Of a stretch of DNA of 29,284 bases, positions 7,812-15,957 are shown one piece after another (positions within the stretch are counted from its first letter, which is position 1; each line of letters starts with the position of its first letter). The DNA comes from a virus: IMG/VR virus record IMGVR_UViG_3300027976_000150, positions 1-29,284 of that record. One strand, written 5' to 3'. Under the pieces are notes generated by a model. That model saw only the letters and a list, made by a program, of their open reading frames with translations, had not been told where the DNA came from and did no database searches. The position numbers were made by a program, and so were the translations under genes.

Positions 7812-9337
7812 TGATAGACTTTGCAGAAAATATAGATTCGTTAGAAACGATGGTATGGAATTTTGTTTTAAATCCAGATAATGATATGTCTGAATTAAAG
7901 CCACATAACCATGCATCATTAACTAGAGAGGAATTAATAACCATGATACTTCCTAAGTACTTTGGTGCAGAAGAACGAAATGAAACATATAAATTCGCAT
8001 TAAAGTTTTACAAAAAGTATAATAAAATACCAAACAGAAAGGAGCTTAAAAGTTTCTTAGAATTAAATAACTACTTTGTAGAAGATTCAGAATTTGATGA
8101 ATTATATTTGTTCAACCTAAAGGATTATAGTTACGACTATCTTTATACCTATGTTAAATCATTTGTTCTTCTTAGAAATCTTAATTTAACTATGTTTGAT
8201 ATGATTGCTTTCTTAAAAACGGCGGCAATCAATCCTGATAATATCGATGAAATCACCAATAAGATACGAAACGATATTAATGGCAAACTCGCGGTTAGTT
8301 TTGATAACGCCAGTCATGGACTAAACTTCTTAGACCCAAAATCACATATTCAAATTGCTAAGGTTGGCACCCCATCCGGATTTGACTTTATTAATAAAAC
8401 ACAAGGCGGAGGTTGGAACCTTAAAACATTAGTAGTATTCCAAGGTAGGCCCAAAGTCGGTAAATCGATGGTACTTGGAAACTGTGCTGCACGGTCATTT
8501 TTAGCTGGAAATAACACCGGACTTGTAACAGTTGAACTTGCCGACAGAAGTTATATGAAACGTATAGGTTCTAATATTCTTAATATCAAAAAGGATGATT
8601 ATGAGAATATCAATGACGAAACACAAATGGGAATGGTTATTGATAAAATTCAAAAACTTAAAGATTCAGGCAAAGATATTGGACATCTAGAGGTAGTTGA
8701 ATTCCCTACTGGAGGAGCAACTGCGATCGACATTGAAAATTACTTCCTACGACAAGAGGCTAAACTAAATAAGAAATTTAAGGTAATTGTTGTTGATTAC
8801 TTAAACCTGCTTAAGCCTATAAAGGCTCAAGCTGGATTATATGAGAAGATAAAATGTATCTGTGAAGAATTAAGAGGAGTAGCAATGCGAAATGAATGGT
8901 GTGTTGTTTCAGCCACGCAGATTAGACGAGATGATGTAGATAACTTTGATCTAGGAATGGATTCAGTTGCTGAATCATTTGGTTTAGTACACACGGTTGA
9001 TGCTTTATATGGTCTTATGAGAAGCCCACTAGAAGGAAGAATGAAAATAAAGGTAATTGCAAATAGAGATAATGGATATGAAGAAAGTTATAAATTCTAT
9101 GCCATGAATAAAGATCATTTCCGACTAGAAGAAGAAGACGGAATGAATAGTGAATACTATAGTGATGATGACGCGGCTAATTCAATAGTTGACGAAGTTA
9201 GAGCAGAAATGAATAACGCAACACGCTCACAGTTAACCGCACTAACAGAAGCTACTACACAAACCGAACCATATAATTTAACATCTACTTCAAATATGCC
9301 GGACGACGATTATGATGCACTATTCAATTCAATATAA
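7811..9337 (+). CDS. 41: Replicative DNA helicase, DnaB family (gp41-like)
   Basis: This is a 508-aa protein. The N-terminal helical domain (about 1-165) is followed by a RecA-type helicase core. Walker A is FQGRPKVGKS (GRPKVGKS at 212-219), then TGLVTVELADRSYMKRI, which corresponds to the T4 gp41 segment LYISMEMAEEVCAKRI. Walker B is VIVVDYLNLLKP (D329), followed by SATQIRRDDVDNFDLGMDSVAES, the arginine-finger region, as in T4 WTAAQVGKQAWDSSDVNMSDIAES. The Ser/Thr/Asp-rich tail ends DDYDALFNSI. The hexamer unwinds DNA 5'-3' ahead of the polymerase on the lagging strand and activates the gp61-type primase, which is not in this window. No intein is present, unlike the gp41 genes in which several fast split inteins were first found. 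Confidence 0.9.
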   Translation: MIDFAENIDSLETMVWNFVLNPDNDMSELKPHNHASLTREELITMILPKYFGAEERNETYKFALKFYKKYNKIPNRKELKSFLELNNYFVEDSEFDELYLFNLKDYSYDYLYTYVKSFVLLRNLNLTMFDMIAFLKTAAINPDNIDEITNKIRNDINGKLAVSFDNASHGLNFLDPKSHIQIAKVGTPSGFDFINKTQGGGWNLKTLVVFQGRPKVGKSMVLGNCAARSFLAGNNTGLVTVELADRSYMKRIGSNILNIKKDDYENINDETQMGMVIDKIQKLKDSGKDIGHLEVVEFPTGGATAIDIENYFLRQEAKLNKKFKVIVVDYLNLLKPIKAQAGLYEKIKCICEELRGVAMRNEWCVVSATQIRRDDVDNFDLGMDSVAESFGLVHTVDALYGLMRSPLEGRMKIKVIANRDNGYEESYKFYAMNKDHFRLEEEDGMNSEYYSDDDAANSIVDEVRAEMNNATRSQLTALTEATTQTEPYNLTSTSNMPDDDYDALFNSI

Positions 9338-9342
9338 AATAA
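9333..9342 (+). promoter_or_regulatory. TATAAAATAA start-associated element
   Basis: TATAAAATAACAAGTATA begins at 9333, 22 bases before the ATG at 9355. The sequence before 12749 is the same except for one base (CAAATATA) at exactly the same distance. It overlaps the last codons of the gp41 gene. Confidence 0.4.
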
Positions 9343-9354
9343 CAAGTATATATA

Positions 9355-9909
9355 ATGGATAACAAAGAGAGAGAGAAAATACGAAGACAAAAGATAAAAA
9401 ATGATAAGATATTCAACAATGGATATAAGACGGGAGACGGATTAAAAAGTGAAGACCGATACGAGTATCAACAGTCAATTTCAGTTAACGCTAATTACGC
9501 GGATCAATATCTAAAGGATGTATACGAATATGAAGAAACATTAGACTATAATATTGGCTTAACTAAAATATTTAAACTAATAGAAGAGGATAAAGAATTA
9601 AGTAGTCTTCTATTCAAAATAGAGAGGAACACTAAAATTAAATTATCAAAAGACGAGATTAATTGGTGCTTTAATCGTATATTAAAAGCTATGGAATCTC
9701 TTGGTGATAAAACTGAAAGATTCTATAATCCTATATATATATTAGAAGCGTTATCATCTATCTTAAATATTAACTCAAATAACCCAGTAACGGATTATAA
9801 GAAAATATTTGATTGCTTACAAGTTGACATACAAGAGGAATTAATAGTAGAGCTCAATACTAAATATAAATTCCTAGACGGAAAAATGAATAAACGAAAA
9901 ATGCACTAA
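9355..9909 (+). CDS. Hypothetical protein between gp41 and gp47
   Basis: This is a 184-aa protein with a strongly basic start (MDNKEREKIRRQKIKNDK) and a mostly helical remainder (TKIFKLIEEDKELSSLLFKIE, then KDEINWCFNRILKAMESLGD) ending in a basic tail (KMNKRKMH). No known motif was found. Size and helix content would suit a small replication accessory factor such as a helicase loader, but no similarity to T4 gp59 was recognised, so this stays a guess. It is preceded by a TATAAAATAA element at 22 bases and followed by gp47 after one base. Confidence 0.55.
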   Translation: MDNKEREKIRRQKIKNDKIFNNGYKTGDGLKSEDRYEYQQSISVNANYADQYLKDVYEYEETLDYNIGLTKIFKLIEEDKELSSLLFKIERNTKIKLSKDEINWCFNRILKAMESLGDKTERFYNPIYILEALSSILNINSNNPVTDYKKIFDCLQVDIQEELIVELNTKYKFLDGKMNKRKMH

Positions 9910-9910
9910 C

Positions 9911-11023
9911 ATGAACCTCAATAACATTAGAAACATTTATTTACTTGGAGATCTTCACATTGGTATTAAGAATAATTCTAATAGCTGGTTTGATATTCAA
10001 AATGAATTCTTAATTGGATGGTTCATAGATACTATTATCGCTGATGGATTTGACCCAACCCAAGATGTACTATTTCAAGCAGGAGACTGGAACCATGTAC
10101 GAGAATCTACTAATGTTAGAATAGCCAACGCGTCACATAATATATTCGAAGTATTTTCAAAGACATTTCCAAAGGGGGTTCACATTATATTGGGAAACCA
10201 TGACGTATACTACAAAGATAGAACTGATGTACATTCACTAAAAGAAATTCCGTTAATATTCGATAATATTACAGTATATGAGACTCCACGGGTTCTAAAC
10301 ATTAATGGAAAACACAGATTTTTAATGCTACCATGGGAACATGATAATGATCAACTTTCAATAAAAGTTAATGCTCACAAGGGAAAGGTTGACTATATAT
10401 TATGTCATGCTGATATCAAAGATTTCAAATTAAATAAATTTGTTAAACTTGCACATGGTTTAAATAAAAAAGAATTATCGAGTTTTAAGAAGATTTACTC
10501 GGGTCACATTCACACTAGACAAGAACATGCCAACATGAGCTACATAGGCACTCCTTATCAACTTGATCGTGGAGATCATGGTAACATCAAGGGTTTCTAT
10601 AAACTAAACATGGAGGGCCCCGATATAGTAGAAACATTCTTTGAAAATACATATTCTCCAAGATTTGTAAAATTTAAAGCAGATGAAATTTTAAATAAGA
10701 ATTTAAACGAGATTAAAGAGATGTTTAACAACAACTTCGTTGATATCCTTATTGATAGTGAGTTAGCTAAAGTATTTCCTATTACTCAATTTATAGAGTT
10801 AGTTAAAGACTCAGGTCATAGATTAATTGAATTTTATCCATATGCTTCTGATAAAGATGCTGAGGAACTTGACATTCACGATTCATATGAGTACAATATA
10901 TTCGATGTATTAAATGAATATCTAAAAGCTAGAGAGATACCATCAATTTTATCTGGTAAAGTATCTGCTAAATTTAAAGAAATACACGATAAAATTAAAG
11001 ACATTAAAAACTACTACGAATAA
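9911..11023 (+). CDS. 47: Recombination endonuclease subunit, SbcD/Mre11 family (gp47-like)
   Basis: This 370-aa protein has all the metallophosphoesterase motifs of Mre11/SbcD: GDLHIG (residues 13-18), FQAGDWNH (D59), LGNHD (GNHD 95-98), LCHAD (H166) and SGHIHT (198-202), followed by YIGTPYQLDRGD. T4 gp47 is 339 aa. With gp46 it processes double-strand ends, resecting 5' strands to give ssDNA for UvsX and degrading host DNA. The C-terminal part after about 250 is the less conserved capping and ATPase-contact region. The stop overlaps the gp46 start by one base (TAATG), consistent with stoichiometric production of the complex. In T4 the two genes are in the opposite order with others between. 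Confidence 0.92.
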   Translation: MNLNNIRNIYLLGDLHIGIKNNSNSWFDIQNEFLIGWFIDTIIADGFDPTQDVLFQAGDWNHVRESTNVRIANASHNIFEVFSKTFPKGVHIILGNHDVYYKDRTDVHSLKEIPLIFDNITVYETPRVLNINGKHRFLMLPWEHDNDQLSIKVNAHKGKVDYILCHADIKDFKLNKFVKLAHGLNKKELSSFKKIYSGHIHTRQEHANMSYIGTPYQLDRGDHGNIKGFYKLNMEGPDIVETFFENTYSPRFVKFKADEILNKNLNEIKEMFNNNFVDILIDSELAKVFPITQFIELVKDSGHRLIEFYPYASDKDAEELDIHDSYEYNIFDVLNEYLKAREIPSILSGKVSAKFKEIHDKIKDIKNYYE

Positions 11024-12717
11024 TGAGATTTGTAAAAATTAAATGGAAGAATTTATTATCATATGGTAACAAAATACAGGAATACGTGTTTAGTACCAGT
11101 GCTCAACTTGTACATGTGACTGGTGAAAACGGTGCTGGAAAAAGTTCAATAAAAGAGGCACTTACTATTTCAGCATATGGAAGATCAGCTCTTCGAAAAA
11201 TGAAAGACATTCCAAATTGGGTAAATAAACAAGCATATACCTACAACCAGTTTGAAACATCAAAGGGAGACATTGTTGAAATAGAAAGAGGAATAGATCC
11301 TAATTTCAGTTCTGTAAAAATAAATGGAGTTCCATATAATCTACCAGATAAACGTAAAATAGACGACTTTGTAGAATCTGAATTACTTGGACTTAATTTT
11401 CCAATATTCTGTAATACAATAAGCCTGTCATTCGACGATTTTAAATCATTTGTTAATCTAACAGCAGCCGATAAGAGGAAAATAGTAGACCCTATGTTTG
11501 GTATAGACTTATTAACTGATATGAAAACCAGCATTAAAGATGATCTAAAGGATAATAAAAAACATATCGAAATTATAGATTCTAATATACTTAAGAATAA
11601 TAGCTTGCTTGAAACATCAGTAAATCAACTAAATTCACTTAGAGAAAGGTTAAATGAGGCAGTAGAAGACAGAACAAATGAAATAAATGATGATATTACA
11701 TCGAAAACATTGGTAAAAGAATCGCATCTGTCACAATATAACGCAATAAAAGCTAAAATTGATGGAATAAAAATAAAAGCTACTAATTTTAGACAAAAAA
11801 CCGCAACTAGTAACGCAAATATTGCTGAATTTGATAAAAAACTAGAGATATTTAAGAATAACCAATGTCCACACTGTTTAAGTGATCTAACCGGAGAAAG
11901 TACAGCAAAAATCAAAGAATCGATACTTGAAAAGAAACAAGCTGAGACCGATCTACTTGAAAAAATAGCAAGAAATCAACAAACAGTAGCTACGTTAATC
12001 ACTGATATGACTAAAGATCAAGATGTTCAAAAGGAAGCATTCTATGCGATAAACGCAGATATTAAAAGTTTACAAGCAGAAATTCTAGCGGCAGCAAGTA
12101 ATAAGAAACCCGATGGACAGGAGGAATCAATTAATAATATCATAAACACAATAAAGGCAGATATTAGTCAATCTGAAAATGATTCTAAAGAATATAGAGA
12201 TAATCTAGAACTATTTGGAATGTTAGATGAGGTATTATCTGATACGGGTATTAAGCGTGTATTAATTGACAGAGTGATACCTTTACTTAACGGAAGAATC
12301 ACTGAAATATCAAATAGATTAGACTTCAAGTTTAACTTCGAGTTTGATAATGAATTTAACCCGATTATTAGATATCTAGGAATGGACATTTCACCTGAAA
12401 GCCTATCAACGGGTCAAAGGAAGAAAATGAACCTAATCGTACTACTATCATTCATTGAATTGATTAAATTAAAACATAATAATATGAATGTTATGTTTCT
12501 TGATGAAATATTTAGTGGACTAGATAAGAACAATGTATATATGGCGATTGAAATACTTAGAGAATACGCAGATAAGTATAATATGACAATATTTGTAGTA
12601 TCACATGAGTCTCTTCCAGAAGAATTCTTTGATCAACGTATAAATGTAACGATGCCAAATCATTTTTCAGAGATTGAAGTATCATCTAATATTAGAAAAA
12701 ACAAAGAACCAGCGTAA
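11023..12717 (+). CDS. 46: Recombination endonuclease ATPase, SbcC/Rad50 family (gp46-like)
   Basis: This is a 564-aa protein (T4 gp46 is 560). The N-terminal ATPase half has Walker A TGENGAGKSS (GENGAGKS at 34-41). Coiled-coil arms at about 165-275 and 295-395 flank the zinc hook QCPHC (C282, C285). The C-terminal half has the ABC signature LSTGQRKKMN (461-465 LSTGQ), Walker B NVMFLDEIFSGLD (D494, E495) and the switch His in VVSHES. The protein dimerises through the Zn hook and drives the gp47 nuclease with ATP. It follows gp47 with a one-base overlap. Nothing is missing or unusual in the motifs. Confidence 0.93.
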   Translation: MRFVKIKWKNLLSYGNKIQEYVFSTSAQLVHVTGENGAGKSSIKEALTISAYGRSALRKMKDIPNWVNKQAYTYNQFETSKGDIVEIERGIDPNFSSVKINGVPYNLPDKRKIDDFVESELLGLNFPIFCNTISLSFDDFKSFVNLTAADKRKIVDPMFGIDLLTDMKTSIKDDLKDNKKHIEIIDSNILKNNSLLETSVNQLNSLRERLNEAVEDRTNEINDDITSKTLVKESHLSQYNAIKAKIDGIKIKATNFRQKTATSNANIAEFDKKLEIFKNNQCPHCLSDLTGESTAKIKESILEKKQAETDLLEKIARNQQTVATLITDMTKDQDVQKEAFYAINADIKSLQAEILAAASNKKPDGQEESINNIINTIKADISQSENDSKEYRDNLELFGMLDEVLSDTGIKRVLIDRVIPLLNGRITEISNRLDFKFNFEFDNEFNPIIRYLGMDISPESLSTGQRKKMNLIVLLSFIELIKLKHNNMNVMFLDEIFSGLDKNNVYMAIEILREYADKYNMTIFVVSHESLPEEFFDQRINVTMPNHFSEIEVSSNIRKNKEPA

Positions 12718-12726
12718 TAACTAAGG

Positions 12727-12736
12727 TATAAAATAA
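12727..12736 (+). promoter_or_regulatory. TATAAAATAA start-associated element
   Basis: TATAAAATAACAAATATA starts 22 bases before the ATG at 12749, in the 31-base gap after gp46. It matches the element before 9355 in 17 of 18 bases at an identical distance. Confidence 0.4.
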
Positions 12737-12748
12737 CAAATATAAAGT

Positions 12749-13627
12749 ATGAAAATTTACTCAGGTGATAGTTTTGCAGATGTATATTCTACAAGTTTAA
12801 ATGATTTACTCTTAAACCCACAGTTTGAAACTGAACCTCGTGGAATGAAGGTTAAGGAGAATCTTCAGATTTCATTAGAGATTAAAAACCCAATGCTGTC
12901 AACATATAATAATAATAGAAGAGGATCTCAGAATAAATATATCGCTGCTGAATTACTTTGGTATTTTTCAGGACGACGTGATGTTGAATTTATAAGTGAA
13001 TACGCTTCGTTTTGGAAAAAGATTCAAAACGAAGATGGAACTGTAAACTCTTCATACGGACACCTCCTATTTAAAAATAAGAATAGGTATGGAACTACTC
13101 AATATCAGTGGGCATTAGATTCATTATTAAACGATAAAGATTCAAGACAGGCAGTAATGCACTTTAATCTCCCTGAACATCAATATATGTCAAACAAAGA
13201 TTTTGTATGTACTATGTATGGAATATTCCATATTAGATATGATAAGTTGTACCTATCTATCAACATGAGAAGCAATGATGCTATTCTAGGTACACCAACA
13301 GATATCGCGTTCTTTACATTGTTACAACAACAGATGTTAAAGCACCTACAGTTAAAATATCCTAATCTTACACTAGGATCGTATACACATAATGTTGATT
13401 CTTATCATATATACGAAAGACATTTTGATTTAGTAAGGGATATGATTTCACAAGAATGGCATGATGTAGTATTTCCAACTTTAACTGAGAATTTAATATC
13501 AACAAGTGGTTCTCCAATGGTTAAATTAAAACAACTTGAAAAATATCATAAAGATGATACAATGGTGTCAAACGACCCAGTATATAGCTGGATTCAAAAT
13601 AATATAAAAGATGAAATTAATAATTAA
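12749..13627 (+). CDS. Thymidylate synthase/dCMP hydroxymethylase family enzyme
   Basis: This is a 292-aa protein of the ThyA/gp42 superfamily. R133 is in DSRQAVMHF, the catalytic Cys is C154 in DFVCT, phosphate/base contacts are NMRSND (R174, S175, D177) and the late His/Tyr motif is SYHIYERH (H220, Y222). The surroundings DFVCT and NMRSND resemble T4 dCMP hydroxymethylase (DFMCT, NMRSND) more than canonical TS (LPPCH, QRSCD). At the position of E. coli TS Asn177, which selects dUMP, this protein has Asp185 (GTPTDIAFF), as T4 gp42 does; Asp there is known to favour dCMP. It may therefore make 5-hydroxymethyl-dCMP (or methylate dCMP) rather than dTMP. The neighbouring dCMP deaminase would instead suit a dUMP user, so the substrate is open. 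The 3' end overlaps the next gene by 17 bases. Confidence 0.85.
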   Translation: MKIYSGDSFADVYSTSLNDLLLNPQFETEPRGMKVKENLQISLEIKNPMLSTYNNNRRGSQNKYIAAELLWYFSGRRDVEFISEYASFWKKIQNEDGTVNSSYGHLLFKNKNRYGTTQYQWALDSLLNDKDSRQAVMHFNLPEHQYMSNKDFVCTMYGIFHIRYDKLYLSINMRSNDAILGTPTDIAFFTLLQQQMLKHLQLKYPNLTLGSYTHNVDSYHIYERHFDLVRDMISQEWHDVVFPTLTENLISTSGSPMVKLKQLEKYHKDDTMVSNDPVYSWIQNNIKDEINN

Positions 13628-13862
13628 TATAATATCATGGCTAGCATCACAATCCGTACTTGCATTAATATGTTATATACTTTATAACTATACATTAATA
13701 GATTTAACAAATCTTGGAATTAATTATAGCCAATGGCTTGCTATAATAGTTATAGCAACCTGTGTATTTCCTGAGGGAAATACACTAAATACTAAATCTA
13801 ATACTAGTGTACCTAAAATAGAATCATTTATTAATTCAATTATTAAAAAGCATGAACGATAA
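13611..13862 (+). CDS. Small membrane protein
   Basis: This 83-aa protein has two hydrophobic helices, about residues 3-25 (LIINIISWLASQSVLALICYILY) and about 40-55 (SQWLAIIVIATCVF), followed by a polar tail. It overlaps the preceding gene by 17 bases and the dCMP deaminase by 11. The function is unknown. The overlap with two nucleotide-metabolism genes implies co-translation but does not by itself indicate a shared role. Confidence 0.55.
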   Translation: MKLIINIISWLASQSVLALICYILYNYTLIDLTNLGINYSQWLAIIVIATCVFPEGNTLNTKSNTSVPKIESFINSIIKKHER

Positions 13863-14274
13863 ACAACATATAAAACATATTTCATATCTTAAAATGGCAA
13901 GTGAATGGTCTAGTAACTCATGTTGTAAAAGAAAGAAAGTGGGTGCAATAATTGTAAAAGATCAGATGATTATATCTGATGGATATAATGGAACACCGGC
14001 AGGTTTCAACAACGATTGTGAGGACATTAACGGCAACACTAATTGGTATGTACTACATGCTGAAGCAAATGCTATTACTAAATTAGCAAAAAATGCATCT
14101 GGTAATGCTGATGGATCAACTCTATATGTCACTCTTTCGCCATGTACTGAATGCTCAAAATTGATTATTCAAACTGGTATTAAGCATGTAATTTACAAGG
14201 AAGAATATAGAGACTTAGATGGATTAAAAATACTAAAAGAATCAGGTATCACAGTATCTCAATTAACCTACTAA
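13852..14274 (+). CDS. cd: Deoxycytidylate deaminase
   Basis: This 140-aa zinc-dependent dCMP/cytidine deaminase has HAEANA (H69, catalytic E71), SPCTECSKLI (C98, C101) and the dCMP-deaminase hallmark YNGTPAGFNNDCE (45-57). It also has the N-terminal CCKRKKVGAIIV. It converts dCMP to dUMP for thymidylate synthesis; T4 Cd is 193 aa and dCTP/dTTP regulated. It starts within the end of the small membrane protein gene and ends one base before the next gene. Together with the ThyA/gp42-family enzyme it forms a pyrimidine module. Confidence 0.92.
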   Translation: MNDKQHIKHISYLKMASEWSSNSCCKRKKVGAIIVKDQMIISDGYNGTPAGFNNDCEDINGNTNWYVLHAEANAITKLAKNASGNADGSTLYVTLSPCTECSKLIIQTGIKHVIYKEEYRDLDGLKILKESGITVSQLTY

Positions 14275-14275
14275 T

Positions 14276-14686
14276 ATGGAAGACGAAATAGAAGATAGAA
14301 CATTAAATATAATATTTATTAGAGAGTTTAGAAGTTTCACAACAGTTCACTATAAGAAGAATAAGGATGATTACATATTAAATGTTAATAAAATAATTAA
14401 AGATAAATTTGATTCTAAGTTCATTATTCCTAATAAAGTTCAATCATTTCTTATAAACTATGAAATACGAAAACTTTTAGATAAAGCTATACACATTAAA
14501 AATAAAAAGTATAAAAATATAATTTATTTAAATTCTAACCTGTCTATTACGTTAATATCTAACGCGATTCAATTTATTGAGGACGAATACCATCCTATAA
14601 TATTTAAATTTAATTTAATTGAGCCTAAGGAATTTGATAGTGATGGACTTGATCGAATCGAGCAGCTTTCTATTGTTCGCCTTTAA
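14276..14686 (+). CDS. Hypothetical protein, last gene of the rightward operon
   Basis: This 136-aa, Lys/Ile/Asn-rich protein begins MEDEIEDRTLNIIFIREFR. It has alternating strand/helix character and no recognised motif. Its last 17 bases overlap the 3' end of the convergent PAS gene. No terminator hairpin is visible between the two genes, so transcripts from the two strands would collide or overlap here. Confidence 0.5.
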   Translation: MEDEIEDRTLNIIFIREFRSFTTVHYKKNKDDYILNVNKIIKDKFDSKFIIPNKVQSFLINYEIRKLLDKAIHIKNKKYKNIIYLNSNLSITLISNAIQFIEDEYHPIIFKFNLIEPKEFDSDGLDRIEQLSIVRL

Positions 14687-15119
14687 TTAATTGATGGATA
14701 CCAACCATTCTTAGAGGAGTGCCATCCTTATTCCATGACACAATACTTCCAGTACACCTGATTTTTATCTTATGTCCGAGTTTGTGAGTATATGTTACCA
14801 CTTGATCAAACGGATGTTCACCATTAGTATCCACATGTTTGTTAAAATTGTCTAATGTTATTTTAAGGTCAACCTTATCAATTATTGCCATCCATGCACT
14901 TGGTGCATTTTCCATTTCATTAACTCCGTACCCTAACATTTCTTTGTATTTACTACTTAAATATTGGTAGCCATTTGGAATATGTAAATCCCAGTATCCA
15001 TCGGTTATAGTATCTAACACAAATTCTAAAATTTCCATCTCTTCATTCAAGTTCTTCTCAACTCTACTCAAAGTATCTGTTAATTTAATTATATTATCTA
15101 TGTTTCCAACGGTTCCCAT
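14670..15119 (-). CDS. Stand-alone PAS-domain protein
   Basis: This is a 149-aa protein. After an N-terminal helix (about 10-35, NIIKLTDTLSRVEKNLNEEMEI) comes a PAS_3-type sensor fold. It runs from LDTITDGYWDLHIPNGYQYL through SSKYKEMLGYGVNEMEN, PSAWMAIIDKVDLKITLDNF, HPFDQVVTYTHKLGHKIKI and RCTGSIVSWNKDGTPLRMVG, ending GIHQLI. These match the usual 'GyWdw...g.v.ysp.y..mLGY...e' and 'r..hkdG....i...G...wd.dG.p.r.vG...DI' segments. No kinase, cyclase or HTH domain is attached. PAS domains bind small ligands, haem or flavin, or mediate dimerisation, so a phage copy with no output domain may bind a host signalling partner or be structural. It ends the minus-strand block that includes the tail tube. 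Confidence 0.8.
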   Translation of the reverse strand: MGTVGNIDNIIKLTDTLSRVEKNLNEEMEILEFVLDTITDGYWDLHIPNGYQYLSSKYKEMLGYGVNEMENAPSAWMAIIDKVDLKITLDNFNKHVDTNGEHPFDQVVTYTHKLGHKIKIRCTGSIVSWNKDGTPLRMVGIHQLIKGEQ

Positions 15120-15121
15120 TA

Positions 15122-15496
15122 TTATAATTTATCTTTAAACATCATAAACAACGAGAATGCAACTTGAATAGCAATTACTATTCCAATAACTCGCTGATAA
15201 TAACCCTTTTGTTTATAAATTTCATTTTTTGATTGCTGCATTTGAGTAGGAGACCATATTTCAATGACGGATTTCTTCCACTCTTGAATATCTACAACCT
15301 CTTTCTCTAATGTTTTAAACTCCGATATTCTATCATTTAGATTCTGAAATTTAGCATCGAGATCTATTTTCATTTCCTCTTGTCCTGCATTTAATCTTTG
15401 AAGTTCGGCTAATACCAATCTTCCATACTCGGACCACCCATTTTTCGATACATTATCATTATCTTGTCTCATATTATCATTATTGTTGTTTCTCAT
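15122..15496 (-). CDS. Coiled-coil protein with C-terminal membrane anchor
   Basis: The start at 15496 (MRNNNNDNMRQDN) gives 124 aa. A longer frame from 15541 would lie in the Cys-rich tail of the upstream gene and is less likely. The Asn-rich start is followed by coiled coil (WSEYGRLVLAELQRLNAGQEEM to about residue 70), then a WSPTQMQQ segment, and one transmembrane helix near the end (YYQRVIGIVIAIQVAFSLFMMF) with a basic tail. Haemolysin XhlA-like and other phage-encoded small coiled-coil/TM proteins have this layout, but no lysis role can be shown here. It overlaps the upstream gene by 17 bases and ends 2 bases before the PAS gene start. Confidence 0.6.
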   Translation of the reverse strand: MRNNNNDNMRQDNDNVSKNGWSEYGRLVLAELQRLNAGQEEMKIDLDAKFQNLNDRISEFKTLEKEVVDIQEWKKSVIEIWSPTQMQQSKNEIYKQKGYYQRVIGIVIAIQVAFSLFMMFKDKL

Positions 15497-15935
15497 CGCA
15501 TGTACATTCTCCAGTATTACCGCAATCGCAATCTGTATCATCTAATTTAGCAGATTCTATAATAAACGAATAAAAATCTGAGTAACATTTACCCTCATTA
15601 GTCGACTTACTTTTCTTCTTATTAACAACAACAACTGGAATTCCCATATCATCGTATGAATCCTTGTAAGAATAAGGATTTTTACCATTACTTTGTTTAT
15701 GAACTAAATCTCCTCCCATTGCTTTATACGTTGGGTCGTATACTTGGTTCTTAAATTGATCATGTCTAACTACTATGTTCTGAAAATCCTTTAGTTTCCT
15801 ATCCTTATTCACTTCATTACCTTTAGTATCCTTTAAAAGTTTACCTGAATTAGGTCCACCAAATCCTGGTTTTTTAAGATCCATATAATCATCAAAATTA
15901 TAAACGTCTCTTCTATGTATATCAAAAATTTCCAT
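15480..15935 (-). CDS. Hypothetical protein with Cys-rich C-terminus
   Basis: This is a 151-aa protein. The N-terminal half is polar and Lys/Asp/Gly-rich (YMDLKKPGFGGPNSGKLLKD), the middle has a short strand (GIPVVVVNKKKSK), and the tail DCDCGNTGECTCDEKQQ has four Cys within nine residues, suggestive of metal binding or disulphides. No family was recognised. It lies between the tail tube and the coiled-coil membrane protein, 17 bases downstream of the tube stop, with its own TATAAAATAA element 22 bases ahead. Expression with late structural genes is inferred. Confidence 0.5.
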   Translation of the reverse strand: MEIFDIHRRDVYNFDDYMDLKKPGFGGPNSGKLLKDTKGNEVNKDRKLKDFQNIVVRHDQFKNQVYDPTYKAMGGDLVHKQSNGKNPYSYKDSYDDMGIPVVVVNKKKSKSTNEGKCYSDFYSFIIESAKLDDTDCDCGNTGECTCDEKQQ

Positions 15936-15947
15936 TCTAATTAATAA

Positions 15948-15957
15948 TTATTTTATA
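15948..15957 (-). promoter_or_regulatory. TATAAAATAA start-associated element (minus strand)
   Basis: Read on the minus strand, TATAAAATAA starts 22 bases before the ATG at 15935, the same distance as the copies at 9333 and 12727. It overlaps the last codons of the tail tube gene. Confidence 0.35.

Noticed and set aside
9355-9909. gp59-type helicase loader
   Set aside because: Position and helix content would suit it, but no sequence similarity to gp59 could be recognised, so it is left as hypothetical.
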